This document shows, one piece after another, positions 34,800-43,111 of a stretch of 64,000 nt of DNA. Origin of the DNA: CALFXN01 sp937957815. Lineage in GTDB: Bacteria > Synergistota > Synergistia > Synergistales > Aminobacteriaceae. Within the stretch, counting starts at the first letter, position 1. Every line of letters begins with the position of its first letter. Below the pieces are notes generated by a model, which was not told the origin of the DNA, searched no databases, and saw only the letters and a program-made list of their open reading frames with translations. The translations under genes and the position numbers were made by a program. The stretch is taken from the NCBI GenBank assembly GCA_036788195.1, contig DAIQNX010000014.1:10438-74437 (forward strand), in the 5' to 3' direction.

Positions 34800-35291
34800 T
34801 TACAGAGACGTAATCCGTCTTATGGAAGGATCGGAATCCCGTACCGCCTCGGACAGACGACCGACGGATAGCCCGGACTCGGGGTGGATCCATTCCGGAC
34901 AGATCTGGGCGAGGGGCGTGAGGACGAATGCCCGTTCCGTCATTCTCGGATGGGGGATCTCGAGGTCCGGTTCATGGACGACCATGGAATCGACCAGAAG
35001 AATGTCGAGGTCGATCGGTCGCGGACCCATCGGCACCTCGCGTGTCCGCCCGAGCTCCGACTCGATCCTGAGCATCTCGTCGAGGAGGCGGCGCGGGGAC
35101 ATGTCGGTCGAGACGACGATGCACGCGTTGAGGAAGCGTTTCTGGTTTTCCACTCCGACGGGTTTCGTTTCGAATACGTCGCTTCGAGCCGTGACGTTCA
35201 CGCCGCGGTTCTCGAGAAGATGAACCGCCTGGCGAATGTTGTTCAGACGGTCTCCCATATTGCTGCCCAGGGCTATTGCGACACGTATCAT
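34800..35291 (-). CDS. folK: 2-amino-4-hydroxy-6-hydroxymethyldihydropteridine pyrophosphokinase
   Basis: A 163-residue HPPK, which transfers pyrophosphate from ATP to the hydroxymethyl-pterin in folate synthesis. IALGSNMGDRLNNIRQAV at the start and GPRPIDLDILLVD followed by IPHPRMTERAFVLTPL near residue 110 are the family signature. The ATG at 35291 has GGAGG seven bases upstream and overlaps the folP stop, so it is coupled to dihydropteroate synthase, the next enzyme in the pathway. Confidence 0.96.
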   Translation of the reverse strand: MIRVAIALGSNMGDRLNNIRQAVHLLENRGVNVTARSDVFETKPVGVENQKRFLNACIVVSTDMSPRRLLDEMLRIESELGRTREVPMGPRPIDLDILLVDSMVVHEPDLEIPHPRMTERAFVLTPLAQICPEWIHPESGLSVGRLSEAVRDSDPSIRRITSL

Positions 35292-36499
35292 AAAGACGCC
35301 TCCTGAATTTTGCCGATCATCGCCAGAATGGCGGCGTTTTCGCGGATGTCGTGGACACGGAGGATCGAAACGCCCCGCATCGCGCAGTATGCCGTGACTG
35401 CCAGAGTCCCGGAAAGGCGGTCTTCCGGAGCGTCGCTTTTCAGGGTCTTTGCGATGAAGCCCTTTCGCGAATGTCCGACGCACAAAGGAAGACCGAAACG
35501 GGTAAAGGCTTCGATCCAGCGGAGAATTCCGACGTTGTCCTCGAGGCGCTTGCCGAAACCGATTCCCGGATCGAGAATGATCCGGTCGCGCGGGACTCCC
35601 GCGTGTTCGAGCTCCGCGAGTTTTTGCTCGAAAAAAAGAAGCATATCATCAAGAAGATTGTCATAGTACGGTGCGTTCTGCATTGTCGCCGGAGTTCCCC
35701 TGATGTGGGACAGAACGTAGGGAACCCCGGACCTCGCGACGGCTCCGAGCATTTCCGGATCGAGTCCGTACGCGGAAATGTCGTTGACGATATCCGCCCC
35801 CTCGCGTATCGCCTCGCGCACGACGATTCCCTTGTAAGTGTCGACCGAGAGCACGGCATCGGGGAACGCGGCCCGGATTGCGCGAAGCGGCGGCAGGAGA
35901 CGGCGCAGTTCTTCCCCGGCGTCCGCCGGATCTGACCCGGGACGTGTCGACTCCGCCCCGATATCGATGATCGCGGCTCCCCGGGCAAGCATATCGCGTG
36001 TCCGTTCGACGGCGGTCTCTTCCGATACCCTGCTTTCGGGGTGAAAGGAATCGGGGGTGACATTCACGATTCCCATGAGGACAGGCGTCTGTCCAAGTTC
36101 GAGACGGCGGTTTCCAGGAAGTCGCAGTGTCCAGCCACGCTTCCCGCGACCGGCGAAAGCATCCGAGAGCGATGTCCGGATCTCGTCGAGTCCCCAGCAC
36201 TGAAGGTGCTTCAGCTTTTCGAGGAGCGAGGCGATCTGCCCCTCGCTTCCGAAAAGGAGGACGTCGCTCCGTTCGACCGTCGCGTTGATGACGCCGCGAT
36301 TGACGACAGCATCCCCTCCACGGGAGAGAATCTCCTGTTTGATGAAGGCCGCAGCCCTGAAATCGGCCCCGGGAACGTAGAAAAAGAGCGTGCCGGCTTT
36401 GGGGAGAAAAAACATGGCCGACCTGGGATCGGCTCCGATGGTACGGATCATTCTCGACAGATCGTCTGCGGAATCAAGTCGGATCGAAAAAACCGGCAC
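35288..36499 (-). CDS. folP: dihydropteroate synthase with an N-terminal extension
   Basis: A 403-residue protein. The DHPS TIM barrel starts near residue 138, with MGIVNVTPDSF at 142-152, GAESTRPG, DTYKG and the C-terminal VGHSRKGFI. It joins the pterin pyrophosphate to p-aminobenzoate. The first 130 residues are an additional domain of unknown role (IRLDSADDLSRMIRTIGADP and ATVERSDVLLFGSEGQI); ordinary DHPS has about 270-290 residues. Similar long forms exist in some anaerobes. The GTG start has GGAAGGGA upstream and a strong promoter at 36554-36582. Confidence 0.93.
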   Translation of the reverse strand: MPVFSIRLDSADDLSRMIRTIGADPRSAMFFLPKAGTLFFYVPGADFRAAAFIKQEILSRGGDAVVNRGVINATVERSDVLLFGSEGQIASLLEKLKHLQCWGLDEIRTSLSDAFAGRGKRGWTLRLPGNRRLELGQTPVLMGIVNVTPDSFHPESRVSEETAVERTRDMLARGAAIIDIGAESTRPGSDPADAGEELRRLLPPLRAIRAAFPDAVLSVDTYKGIVVREAIREGADIVNDISAYGLDPEMLGAVARSGVPYVLSHIRGTPATMQNAPYYDNLLDDMLLFFEQKLAELEHAGVPRDRIILDPGIGFGKRLEDNVGILRWIEAFTRFGLPLCVGHSRKGFIAKTLKSDAPEDRLSGTLAVTAYCAMRGVSILRVHDIRENAAILAMIGKIQEASL

Positions 36500-36553
36500 G
36501 ATAGTCCCTTCCTCTGTTGTCGATTGATGGACGAAGATTGCACAACGTTAATG

Positions 36554-36582
36554 ATCATACGGCCTCGTGCGGGAACGGTCAA
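36554..36582 (-). promoter_or_regulatory. folP-folK promoter
   Basis: On the minus strand, TTGACC (36577-36582) and TATGAT (36554-36559) with exactly 17 bases between them, ending about 55 bases before the folP GTG. Confidence 0.8.
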
Positions 36583-36591
36583 GAAAAACGC

Positions 36592-37236
36592 TCACATCCA
36601 TTCCGTTTCAAAGGAATCGAGGTGAGATGTGTCGTTGAGCCCATGCATCATGAACCCCCGCTGATCCTCGTGAATGACGACGCTGATGCTCGCGGTATCC
36701 ATGTGGATCTTCCAGAAATAGGGTGTCGGAATTCCCAGCATTCCGGCGATGAGCGGCTTGAGAACGGTCCGGTGGGAGACGATCGCGATCCTGTTCCCGC
36801 GATGGGCGGAAACGAGCTCCCGGACGAAGTCGAGCGAACGACGCATGACGTCGTCGAGCGTCTCGCCTCCGGGGACCTCCAGGGTCTCCGGGTTGCGCAT
36901 CCAGAGGCTCCATAGTTCGGGGTATTCCCTGGCGATTTCATCTTTCTTCCGGTTTTCCCATTCCCCGAGACTCATGTTGTTCAACGCCTCGTCGGAAACG
37001 AGCGGGACCGAGCACGACGCCGCGATCGCTTCGGCCGTCGACATCGCCCGAAGGAGAGGGCTCGTACAGACGACCGAGGGGTGCAGGCGCGTCATGGCGC
37101 GGGCGCACGCTTGCGCTTGTCCGGTTCCCCGTTCGTTCAGGGGAAAATCCACGCGCCCTCTGAACCGTCCCTCGACGTTACCCGCGCATTCTCCGTGTCG
37201 TATCAGGAAAAGGGTCGTACGCTCGCTGCGATGCAT
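36592..37236 (-). CDS. histidine phosphatase family protein
   Basis: A 214-residue member of the phosphoglycerate mutase-like superfamily. LIRHGECAGNVEGRF near residue 11 contains the phosphorylated histidine of the RHG motif. CTSPLLRAMSTAEAIA near 57, NNMSLGEWENR near 85 with the acid residue, and VSHRTVLKPL near 152 with the second histidine complete the site. It could be a phosphatase of the cobalamin (CobC) or broad-specificity type. Its position next to folate genes does not decide the substrate. The AAAGGAG site precedes the ATG. Confidence 0.85.
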   Translation of the reverse strand: MHRSERTTLFLIRHGECAGNVEGRFRGRVDFPLNERGTGQAQACARAMTRLHPSVVCTSPLLRAMSTAEAIAASCSVPLVSDEALNNMSLGEWENRKKDEIAREYPELWSLWMRNPETLEVPGGETLDDVMRRSLDFVRELVSAHRGNRIAIVSHRTVLKPLIAGMLGIPTPYFWKIHMDTASISVVIHEDQRGFMMHGLNDTSHLDSFETEWM

Positions 37237-37293
37237 GAAAAAGCTCCTTTCCGCGGGGGTGGCCCCACTCGAACGTTCGCTATCTGACCAGTA

Positions 37294-37322
37294 TTGACAA
37301 TGATCCGAATGCTTGCTACTCT
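37294..37322 (+). promoter_or_regulatory. hrcA operon promoter
   Basis: A perfect TTGACA (37294-37299), 17-base spacer and TACTCT (37317-37322). It lies directly upstream of a CIRCE element, as in HrcA-controlled operons. Confidence 0.65.
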
Positions 37323-37342
37323 ACCTGTGCCATTCAATTGTG

Positions 37343-37369
37343 CTGGCACTCATCGATGTCGAGTGCTAC
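37343..37369 (+). promoter_or_regulatory. CIRCE operator (HrcA binding site)
   Basis: CTGGCACTC, nine-base spacer, GAGTGCTAC. Compared with the consensus TTAGCACTC-N9-GAGTGCTAA, the inner GCACTC and GAGTGC halves are perfect. It lies 20 bases after the -10 box and 22 bases before the hrcA start, so HrcA likely represses its own operon and releases it on heat shock. Confidence 0.92.
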
Positions 37370-37391
37370 TACAGCAAGGGAGGTGGAGCGA

Positions 37392-38399
37392 ATGCTTACC
37401 GAACGGCAACTCGAAATCGTCCTTGCGGTTGTATATGAGTATATCCGATCGGGGGAACCGGCGGGTTCCCGCACGATCTCGAAAAAATACCTGCGGGGGT
37501 GCAGCCCCGCGACGATCAGGAACGAGATGTCGGATCTCGAGGAACTCGGTTTTTTCTCCCAGCTCCACATGTCCTCGGGACGCCTGCCGACGTCGCGCGC
37601 GTACAGGGTGTACGTCGATTCCATCATGCAGCGGAAGCGACAGGACGTATCAGAGGCTGACATCCTGAAGGGAGATATCCGGAGTCAGGAGGTCGGAATC
37701 GAATCGCTGCTCTCGCACGTGACGCAGCTTCTCGGGCGCGTGACGAACTACGTCGGTGTCGCCGCCGTGTCGTCGCTCGAGAACACTGAAATCCAGAAGG
37801 TGAACTTCATCCCGCTCGGCGGCAGCACGGCGCTTCTCCTCATCGTCCTGAAGGGAGGGCTCGTGCATCACACGAACGTTTCGTTCCCGTGCGACATGCG
37901 GCCGGATACGCTCGACGAACTCGCCCGCAGGATCAATTCGGTGGCGCTCGGGCGTCCGTGGAGTCAGGTCAGGACGATCCTTCACGACTACGTCGTCGAA
38001 GGGCTCGAACACTACTCGGAGCTGTGCCGTTCGACGATCGCCCAGATGGACACGTCGCTGCGGGAACACAATTACCGCGTGTTCATCGGCGGCGCGAAGA
38101 ATATCCTGTCATTGCCCGACTTTCAGGATATCGCGAAGCTTCAGGCGGTTCTCTCGCTCCTCGAAGAAGAAAAGGCCCTCGCGGACATGGTGGAGAAGTG
38201 TGCCGTCTCCGGGACGATGAGCGTCACCATCGGCGAGGAGAATCAGGAGGAACTCAGGGAATGTTCGATGGTTCTCGTTCCTGCCGTTACATCGGGACAG
38301 AGAACCGTTCTCGGCCTTCTCGGACCTTTGAGGATGGATTACGAACGTTCGATTTCCATCCTTGAATCCGTGGCGGAGAGCCTCGAAGAATCCCTCTAA
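37392..38399 (+). CDS. hrcA: heat-inducible transcription repressor HrcA
   Basis: A 335-residue dimeric repressor that binds CIRCE. The N-terminal winged helix is clear (LTERQLEIVLAVVYEYIRSG, then GSRTISKKYLRGCSPATIRNEMSDLEELGF, then SSGRLPTSRAYRVYVD). The remainder is the GAF-like inducer or GroEL-sensing domain ending in LGLLGPLRMDYERSISIL. The ATG at 37392 has GGAGGTGG upstream. The CIRCE lies in its own leader. It is first in the operon hrcA-grpE-dnaK-dnaJ. Confidence 0.97.
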   Translation: MLTERQLEIVLAVVYEYIRSGEPAGSRTISKKYLRGCSPATIRNEMSDLEELGFFSQLHMSSGRLPTSRAYRVYVDSIMQRKRQDVSEADILKGDIRSQEVGIESLLSHVTQLLGRVTNYVGVAAVSSLENTEIQKVNFIPLGGSTALLLIVLKGGLVHHTNVSFPCDMRPDTLDELARRINSVALGRPWSQVRTILHDYVVEGLEHYSELCRSTIAQMDTSLREHNYRVFIGGAKNILSLPDFQDIAKLQAVLSLLEEEKALADMVEKCAVSGTMSVTIGEENQEELRECSMVLVPAVTSGQRTVLGLLGPLRMDYERSISILESVAESLEESL

Positions 38400-38414
38400 G
38401 GAGGAAAGAGATAT

Positions 38415-39014
38415 ATGGAAGATCCGAAGAAAGAATGTCAGGCCTGCGAATTGCCGGAAACGGCGGATGACGCCGAATCCAGGGCGCCGAACGATGTCGC
38501 CTGCGACAGGGAGGCGTGCGATTTGGAGACGGCGTCTCTCCACGAGGAGATCGAGACGCTGAAGCGCGAGAAGGAAGAATTCCGTTCCGTCGCGCTCGAG
38601 GCGAAGGCCGATCTCTACAACTACAGGAACCGGGTCGAGCGCGAGCGCGAAAAACTTCGGCGTTCCATCGCGGCCGACAGGGCGGCTGCGTTCCTTCCGG
38701 TCCTCGACAATCTGGACAGAGTGTTGCAGGTCCCCGGAGACGCGGATGTCGCGTCCGTTCTCAAGGGGGTCTCTATGGTCCGCGAGCAGTTCGTGTCCGT
38801 AATTCTCGATATGGGGATCACCCGGATCGAGACAGTCGGCAGACCGTTTGACCCCGTTCGTCACGAGGCTGTTTCGACGGAATCAGTTCAGCAGGAAGAC
38901 CGTGACGGAATCATACTCGAGGAATATCTCGCCGGGTATGCCTCAGAGGACAGGGTTCTACGCCCGGCCCGCGTCCGTGTCGGAACCTACGTGAAGCCGC
39001 AGGATCCCTCGTAA
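38415..39014 (+). CDS. grpE: nucleotide exchange factor GrpE
   Basis: A 199-residue cofactor that releases ADP from DnaK. An acidic N-terminus is followed by a long coiled coil (about 38-75; AKADLYNYRNRVEREREKL) and the C-terminal beta-wing ending in DRVLRPARVRVG, the GrpE signature. The AAGGAGG site precedes the ATG. The 3' end lies inside a 20-base tandem duplication (38994-39033) that replaces the probable original TAG stop with TAA without altering the protein. Confidence 0.95.
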   Translation: MEDPKKECQACELPETADDAESRAPNDVACDREACDLETASLHEEIETLKREKEEFRSVALEAKADLYNYRNRVEREREKLRRSIAADRAAAFLPVLDNLDRVLQVPGDADVASVLKGVSMVREQFVSVILDMGITRIETVGRPFDPVRHEAVSTESVQQEDRDGIILEEYLAGYASEDRVLRPARVRVGTYVKPQDPS

Positions 39015-39033
39015 AGCCGCAGGATCTCTCGTA
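38994..39033 (+). repeat. 20-base tandem duplication over the grpE stop codon
   Basis: Two adjoining copies of AAGCCGCAGGATCNCTCGTA differ by one base. The first copy encodes the last grpE codons; the junction forms its TAA stop. Confidence 0.9.
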
Positions 39034-39042
39034 GCTTTCATT

Positions 39043-39067
39043 CCCGGAGCGTTACGCTCCGGGCTTT
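39043..39067 (+). terminator. hairpin between grpE and dnaK
   Basis: CCCGGAGCG, loop TTA, CGCTCCGGG, then CTTTTG. The short T-run makes it a weak terminator or an mRNA-stability element, about 50 bases before the dnaK start; it could tune DnaK relative to HrcA and GrpE. Confidence 0.55.
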
Positions 39068-39118
39068 TGCAGGAAACATAACGGAATCCGTATCCGAAAA
39101 CGATGAGGTGAACGTGAA

Positions 39119-40942
39119 ATGCCGAAAGTTGTGGGAATAGACCTTGGAACGACAAACAGCTGTATCGCGGTTCAGGAAGGGGATAACGTCACGATCATCC
39201 CCAACACGGAAGGAATGCGGACGACGCCGTCCGTCGTCGCCTTCACGAAAGAAGGAGAACGTCTCGTCGGACAGCTCGCGAAACGCCAGGCGATCGTGAA
39301 TCCGGACCGGACGATCATATCGATCAAACGGGATATGGGAACCGACCGGACCGTGAACATAGACGGAAAGAAGCACACGCCCCAGGAAATCTCCTCGATG
39401 ATCCTCCAGAAGCTCAAGAGGGACGCGGAGGACTATCTCGGCGAACCCGTCAAGCAGGCCGTCATCACGGTGCCTGCGTATTTCACGGATGCGCAGCGCC
39501 AGGCGACGAAAGACGCAGGAACCATCGCGGGACTCGAGGTCCTCCGCATCATCAACGAACCGACCGCGGCATGCCTCGCGTATGGCGAGAACAAGCAGGG
39601 GGAGCACAAGATTCTCGTATTCGACCTCGGCGGCGGGACGTTCGACGTCTCGATCCTCGACGTCGGCGAAGGCGTCTTCGAAGTCCTCGCGACTTCCGGA
39701 GACAACAGGCTCGGCGGAGACGACTGGGACGCCAGGATCGTGAACTGGATCGTCACCGAATTCCGGAAGAGCGAAGGGATCGACCTCGCGAACGACAAGA
39801 TGGCCATGCAGCGCCTGCGGGAAGCTGCGGAAAAGGCCAAGGTCGAGCTCTCTTCGATGCCCGAGACGGCGATCTCCCTTCCGTTCATCACCGCGAACGC
39901 GTCCGGACCCAAACACCTCGAACTGTCGCTCTCCCGGGCGAAGTTCGAGGAGATGACGAACGACCTTCTCGAGCGCGTCGTCACGCCCACGAAGCGGGCA
40001 CTCGAGGACTCCGGACTTTCGTCCTCGGAAGTCGACAAGGTCCTTCTCGTCGGAGGCTCGACGCGAATGCCGATGGTCCAGCGGAAGATCCGGGAGCTCA
40101 TGGGCAAGGAACCGACGAAAGGCATCAACCCCGACGAATGCGTCGCGGCGGGGGCGGCGATCCAGGGAGCGATCCTGACCGGGCAGCACAAGGACATCGT
40201 TCTCGTCGACGTGACGCCACTCTCGCTGGGTCTCGAAACGCTCGGCGGGGTCTTCACGAAGATTATCGAACGGAACACGGCGATTCCGGTCTCCAAGAGT
40301 CAGGTCTTCACGACCGCCGGCAACAGCCAGACCCAGGTCGAGATCAAGGTCCTCCAGGGAGAGCGCGCGATGGCTTCGGACAACGTCAAACTCGGCGACT
40401 TCTCGCTCGACGGAATTCCGCCGGCGCCGCGCGGCGTTCCCCAGATCGAGGTGACCTTCAACATCGACGTCAACGGGATTCTCAACGTCACGGCGAAGGA
40501 TAAGGGAACCGGAAAGGCGCAGCATATCACGATCCAGTCGTCGCACCTTTCCAAGGAAGAGATCGAACGCATGAAAAACTCGGCCGAGGAAAACGAGGAG
40601 AGTGACCGGAAGAAACGGGAGCTTGCCGAGACCCGCAACGAGGCGGATTCCCTCATTTTCGCCGTCGAGAAGCTTCAGTCGGATCTCGGCGACAAGATGA
40701 GCTCGGAGGAGAAAGGGCGTCTCAATTCGCTTGCCGACGATGTCCGGAATGCGCTGAAGGACGACGACGTCCCGAAGGTCAAGGAAGCCTGCGAGAAACT
40801 CAGCAAGGAGATGCAGGAGTTCTCGACGCGCCTCTACGCGTCGGCGCAACAGGGACAGTCCGACGCCTCCGGAACCGGCGAGGCGAAAAACACCCAGAAT
40901 GCGGGAGCGGAAACGGTCGACGCGGAGTTCAGCGACCAGTGA
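39119..40942 (+). CDS. dnaK: molecular chaperone DnaK (Hsp70)
   Basis: A 607-residue ATP-dependent chaperone. The ATPase domain shows VVGIDLGTTNSCIAV, VPAYFTDAQRQATKDAG, INEPTAACLAYG, FDLGGGTFDVSILD and LVGGSTRMPMVQ. The linker VDVTPLSLGLET leads to the beta-sandwich substrate domain (NSQTQVEIKVLQGERAMA) and the helical lid, ending in a disordered tail. All motifs are intact. GAGGTGA lies upstream of the ATG. It is the canonical copy, in contrast to the divergent Hsp70 at 44402. Confidence 0.98.
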   Translation: MPKVVGIDLGTTNSCIAVQEGDNVTIIPNTEGMRTTPSVVAFTKEGERLVGQLAKRQAIVNPDRTIISIKRDMGTDRTVNIDGKKHTPQEISSMILQKLKRDAEDYLGEPVKQAVITVPAYFTDAQRQATKDAGTIAGLEVLRIINEPTAACLAYGENKQGEHKILVFDLGGGTFDVSILDVGEGVFEVLATSGDNRLGGDDWDARIVNWIVTEFRKSEGIDLANDKMAMQRLREAAEKAKVELSSMPETAISLPFITANASGPKHLELSLSRAKFEEMTNDLLERVVTPTKRALEDSGLSSSEVDKVLLVGGSTRMPMVQRKIRELMGKEPTKGINPDECVAAGAAIQGAILTGQHKDIVLVDVTPLSLGLETLGGVFTKIIERNTAIPVSKSQVFTTAGNSQTQVEIKVLQGERAMASDNVKLGDFSLDGIPPAPRGVPQIEVTFNIDVNGILNVTAKDKGTGKAQHITIQSSHLSKEEIERMKNSAEENEESDRKKRELAETRNEADSLIFAVEKLQSDLGDKMSSEEKGRLNSLADDVRNALKDDDVPKVKEACEKLSKEMQEFSTRLYASAQQGQSDASGTGEAKNTQNAGAETVDAEFSDQ

Positions 40943-40971
40943 TCGGCGAAACGGCGAAGAGGTGAGGTCGA

Positions 40972-42108
40972 GTGCCCGGCGCACGAGACGACTACTATGA
41001 GATTCTGGGGGTTCCCCGGGACGCGTCGGCGACGGACATAAAGAAGGCCTACCGGCAGCTTGTCCGAAAATACCATCCCGACGCGAACCCCGGAAACAGG
41101 GATGCCGAGGAACACTTCAAAAGGGTGAACGAGGCCTACGAAGTTCTCGGAGATGCTCAGAAACGGGCGCAGTACGACCAGTTCGGAACGGTTGGGGACA
41201 TGTCCGGAGGGGGGAGCCCGTTCGAAGGATTCGGAGGAATGGGAGATCTCTTCGGCGATCTGTTCGAGAGTGTCTTCAGCGGCGGGACGGGACGGCGGAG
41301 GGCCAGCCCCAATGCCCCCCGTCAGGGAGACGACCTCGAACTCCGGCTGTCGGTGACGCTCGAGGAAGCCGCGACCGGAACGAAAAAAGCGGTTGAGATC
41401 CCGCGATGGGAAACGTGCGAGACCTGCCGCGGGAGTGGCGCCGCGCCGGGGACGAAGGCCGAAACGTGCGAGACCTGCCGCGGTTCGGGGCAGGTGGAGA
41501 CGCGGCAGCAGACGCCGTTCGGCCAGTTCGTATCCGTCAATACCTGTCCGAGGTGCGGCGGAACCGGAAAATTCATTCGGACACCCTGTCCCGATTGCAG
41601 CGGACAGGGGAGAACGCGAAAGCGAAAATCCGTCGATGTGCGGATTCCCGCAGGCGTGGACACGGGAACGCGACTCCGGATTTCGGGCGAAGGAGAGGCC
41701 GGGATCAACGGCGGACCTGCGGGCGACCTGTATCTCGTCGTCGAGGTTGCGGAACATCGCGATTTCAAGCGGGACGGCGCGGATCTCCATTGCAGGCTGA
41801 CCGTCACGTTCCCGCAGGTTGCGCTCGGATGTACCGTTCCGGTCCGGACGTTGACCGGTGAGTCGGAAACCCTTGAGATTCCGGCGGGGACGCAGCCCGG
41901 CAAGGTCTTCAGGATCAGGGGGAAGGGGATGCCCCGGCTCCGGGGGGCGCGGGGAACCGGCGATCTTTTCGTCCACACGGTTGTGGACGTTCCGACGAAA
42001 CTGACGGACAAGCAGCGGGCGCTCCTCGAGGCGCTCGCGAAGGAGATGAACGTCGAAGTCGCCGATCAGGGACTCTTCGCGAAGTTCAAGACCCTCTTCG
42101 GGGGATGA
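40972..42108 (+). CDS. dnaJ: molecular chaperone DnaJ
   Basis: A 378-residue full-length (type I) DnaJ: a J domain with the HPD motif in YHPDANPG near residue 35, a Gly/Phe-rich segment (GGGSPFEGFGGMGDLF), four CxxCxGxG zinc-finger repeats (CETCRGSG twice, CPRCGGTG, CPDCSGQG) and the two C-terminal substrate-binding barrels. GTG start with GAGGTGAGG upstream, 29 bases after dnaK. Confidence 0.97.
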   Translation: MPGARDDYYEILGVPRDASATDIKKAYRQLVRKYHPDANPGNRDAEEHFKRVNEAYEVLGDAQKRAQYDQFGTVGDMSGGGSPFEGFGGMGDLFGDLFESVFSGGTGRRRASPNAPRQGDDLELRLSVTLEEAATGTKKAVEIPRWETCETCRGSGAAPGTKAETCETCRGSGQVETRQQTPFGQFVSVNTCPRCGGTGKFIRTPCPDCSGQGRTRKRKSVDVRIPAGVDTGTRLRISGEGEAGINGGPAGDLYLVVEVAEHRDFKRDGADLHCRLTVTFPQVALGCTVPVRTLTGESETLEIPAGTQPGKVFRIRGKGMPRLRGARGTGDLFVHTVVDVPTKLTDKQRALLEALAKEMNVEVADQGLFAKFKTLFGG

Positions 42109-42142
42109 TGAACCCTCTGTGGTACAATGAACGGCAAACGAG

Positions 42143-42183
42143 CGGAGACGGGGAGGCGATAGCCTCCCCGTTCGTCTCTCCGG
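42143..42183 (+). other. extended hairpin between dnaJ and prmA
   Basis: The core CGGGGAGGC-GATA-GCCTCCCCG (42149-42170) is extended outward by GGAGA and a bulged GTCTCTCC. No T-run follows, so it is a weak terminator at best; it may mark the end of the heat-shock transcript or protect its 3' end. Confidence 0.45.
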
Positions 42184-42217
42184 AACGGATCGAAGTGAGG
42201 ATGGAGGAGGGAACATC

Positions 42218-43111
42218 GTGACACAGGAGAATTTCTGGTGGTATATCACCGTGGGCGCTCCGAAGGAGCGCGAGGACTTTCTCGCGTCTCTCGCGGACCT
42301 TTCGGGGTGCATTGGTGCGGAGATGTCCGAATCCGCGTCCTCGACGGAGTCGGAGGTCCGCTCCCGGTTCTATTTCGTCTGTTCCAGTCCCCTGGAACAC
42401 TGGAACAAAGTTGTAACGGACCTGCTGCTTCCGTGGTCCGAGATGCGGATCGTCGACATGGGCCGCGTGGAGAACAGGGAGTGGCATACGAAGTGGAAGG
42501 ACGCCTTTCCCCCGAAACCGGTCGGCTCGAAGCTGATCGTGATGGCACCCTGGCACGACGTCGAAGCGTCGGAGGGGCGCATCCCCGTACGCATCGATCC
42601 GGGGTCGGCGTTCGGCACGGGGTATCACGAGAGCACGCAGATCGTTCTCGAGCTTCTCGAAGATCTCGTTTCCGAAGGCGCGAGAGTCGCCGACATCGGT
42701 ACTGGATCGGGAATCCTCTTTATCTCCGCGCTGCTTCTCGGGGCCGCTTCCGCGACCGTCAGGGACCTCGATCCGGCGGTCCTCGATGAGGTGCGGAAGA
42801 ATATGCGCTTCAACGGTACGGATCCGGCGGCCGTCGATCTCGCCGTCGGAAATCTCCTCGACGGACTGACCGGTCAGTTCGACATCCTTACCGCGAACAT
42901 CCTCATGGAACCGCTTCTCGACATGGTGCCCCGCGTTCGTGACGTCCTTTCCGCGCGGGGTGTGGCGATCTTCTCGGGGCTCCTCGCGAAGGAACGCGAC
43001 CGTTTCCTCGACGCTCTTCACGCAGCGGGGCTCTCCGAGGAACGAGAACTCTTCTCCGGGGAGTGGTGGGGAGTCTCCGCGCGAATTCATGGAGCACCGT
43101 CTCGAGGGTAG
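42218..43111 (+). CDS. prmA: ribosomal protein L11 methyltransferase (PrmA)
   Basis: A 297-residue SAM-dependent enzyme. The N-terminal substrate-recognition domain is followed by IPVRIDPGSAFGTGYHESTQ near residue 125 and the SAM motif VADIGTGSGILFISA near 158. The TANILMEPLLDM segment corresponds to the PrmA N(I/L)-x-P region. It trimethylates L11 of the large subunit. It commonly follows dnaJ in bacterial gene orders, as here. The GTG start has GGAGGAGGG upstream. Confidence 0.92.
   Translation: MTQENFWWYITVGAPKEREDFLASLADLSGCIGAEMSESASSTESEVRSRFYFVCSSPLEHWNKVVTDLLLPWSEMRIVDMGRVENREWHTKWKDAFPPKPVGSKLIVMAPWHDVEASEGRIPVRIDPGSAFGTGYHESTQIVLELLEDLVSEGARVADIGTGSGILFISALLLGAASATVRDLDPAVLDEVRKNMRFNGTDPAAVDLAVGNLLDGLTGQFDILTANILMEPLLDMVPRVRDVLSARGVAIFSGLLAKERDRFLDALHAAGLSEERELFSGEWWGVSARIHGAPSRG

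Noticed and set aside
41400..41620. Near-identical repeats inside dnaJ
   Set aside because: They are the four CxxCxGxG zinc-finger repeats expected in every type I DnaJ, not a DNA repeat element.
42123..42128. TACAAT before prmA as a possible promoter
   Set aside because: The -35 position is G-rich with no resemblance to TTGACA, and a hairpin follows immediately.
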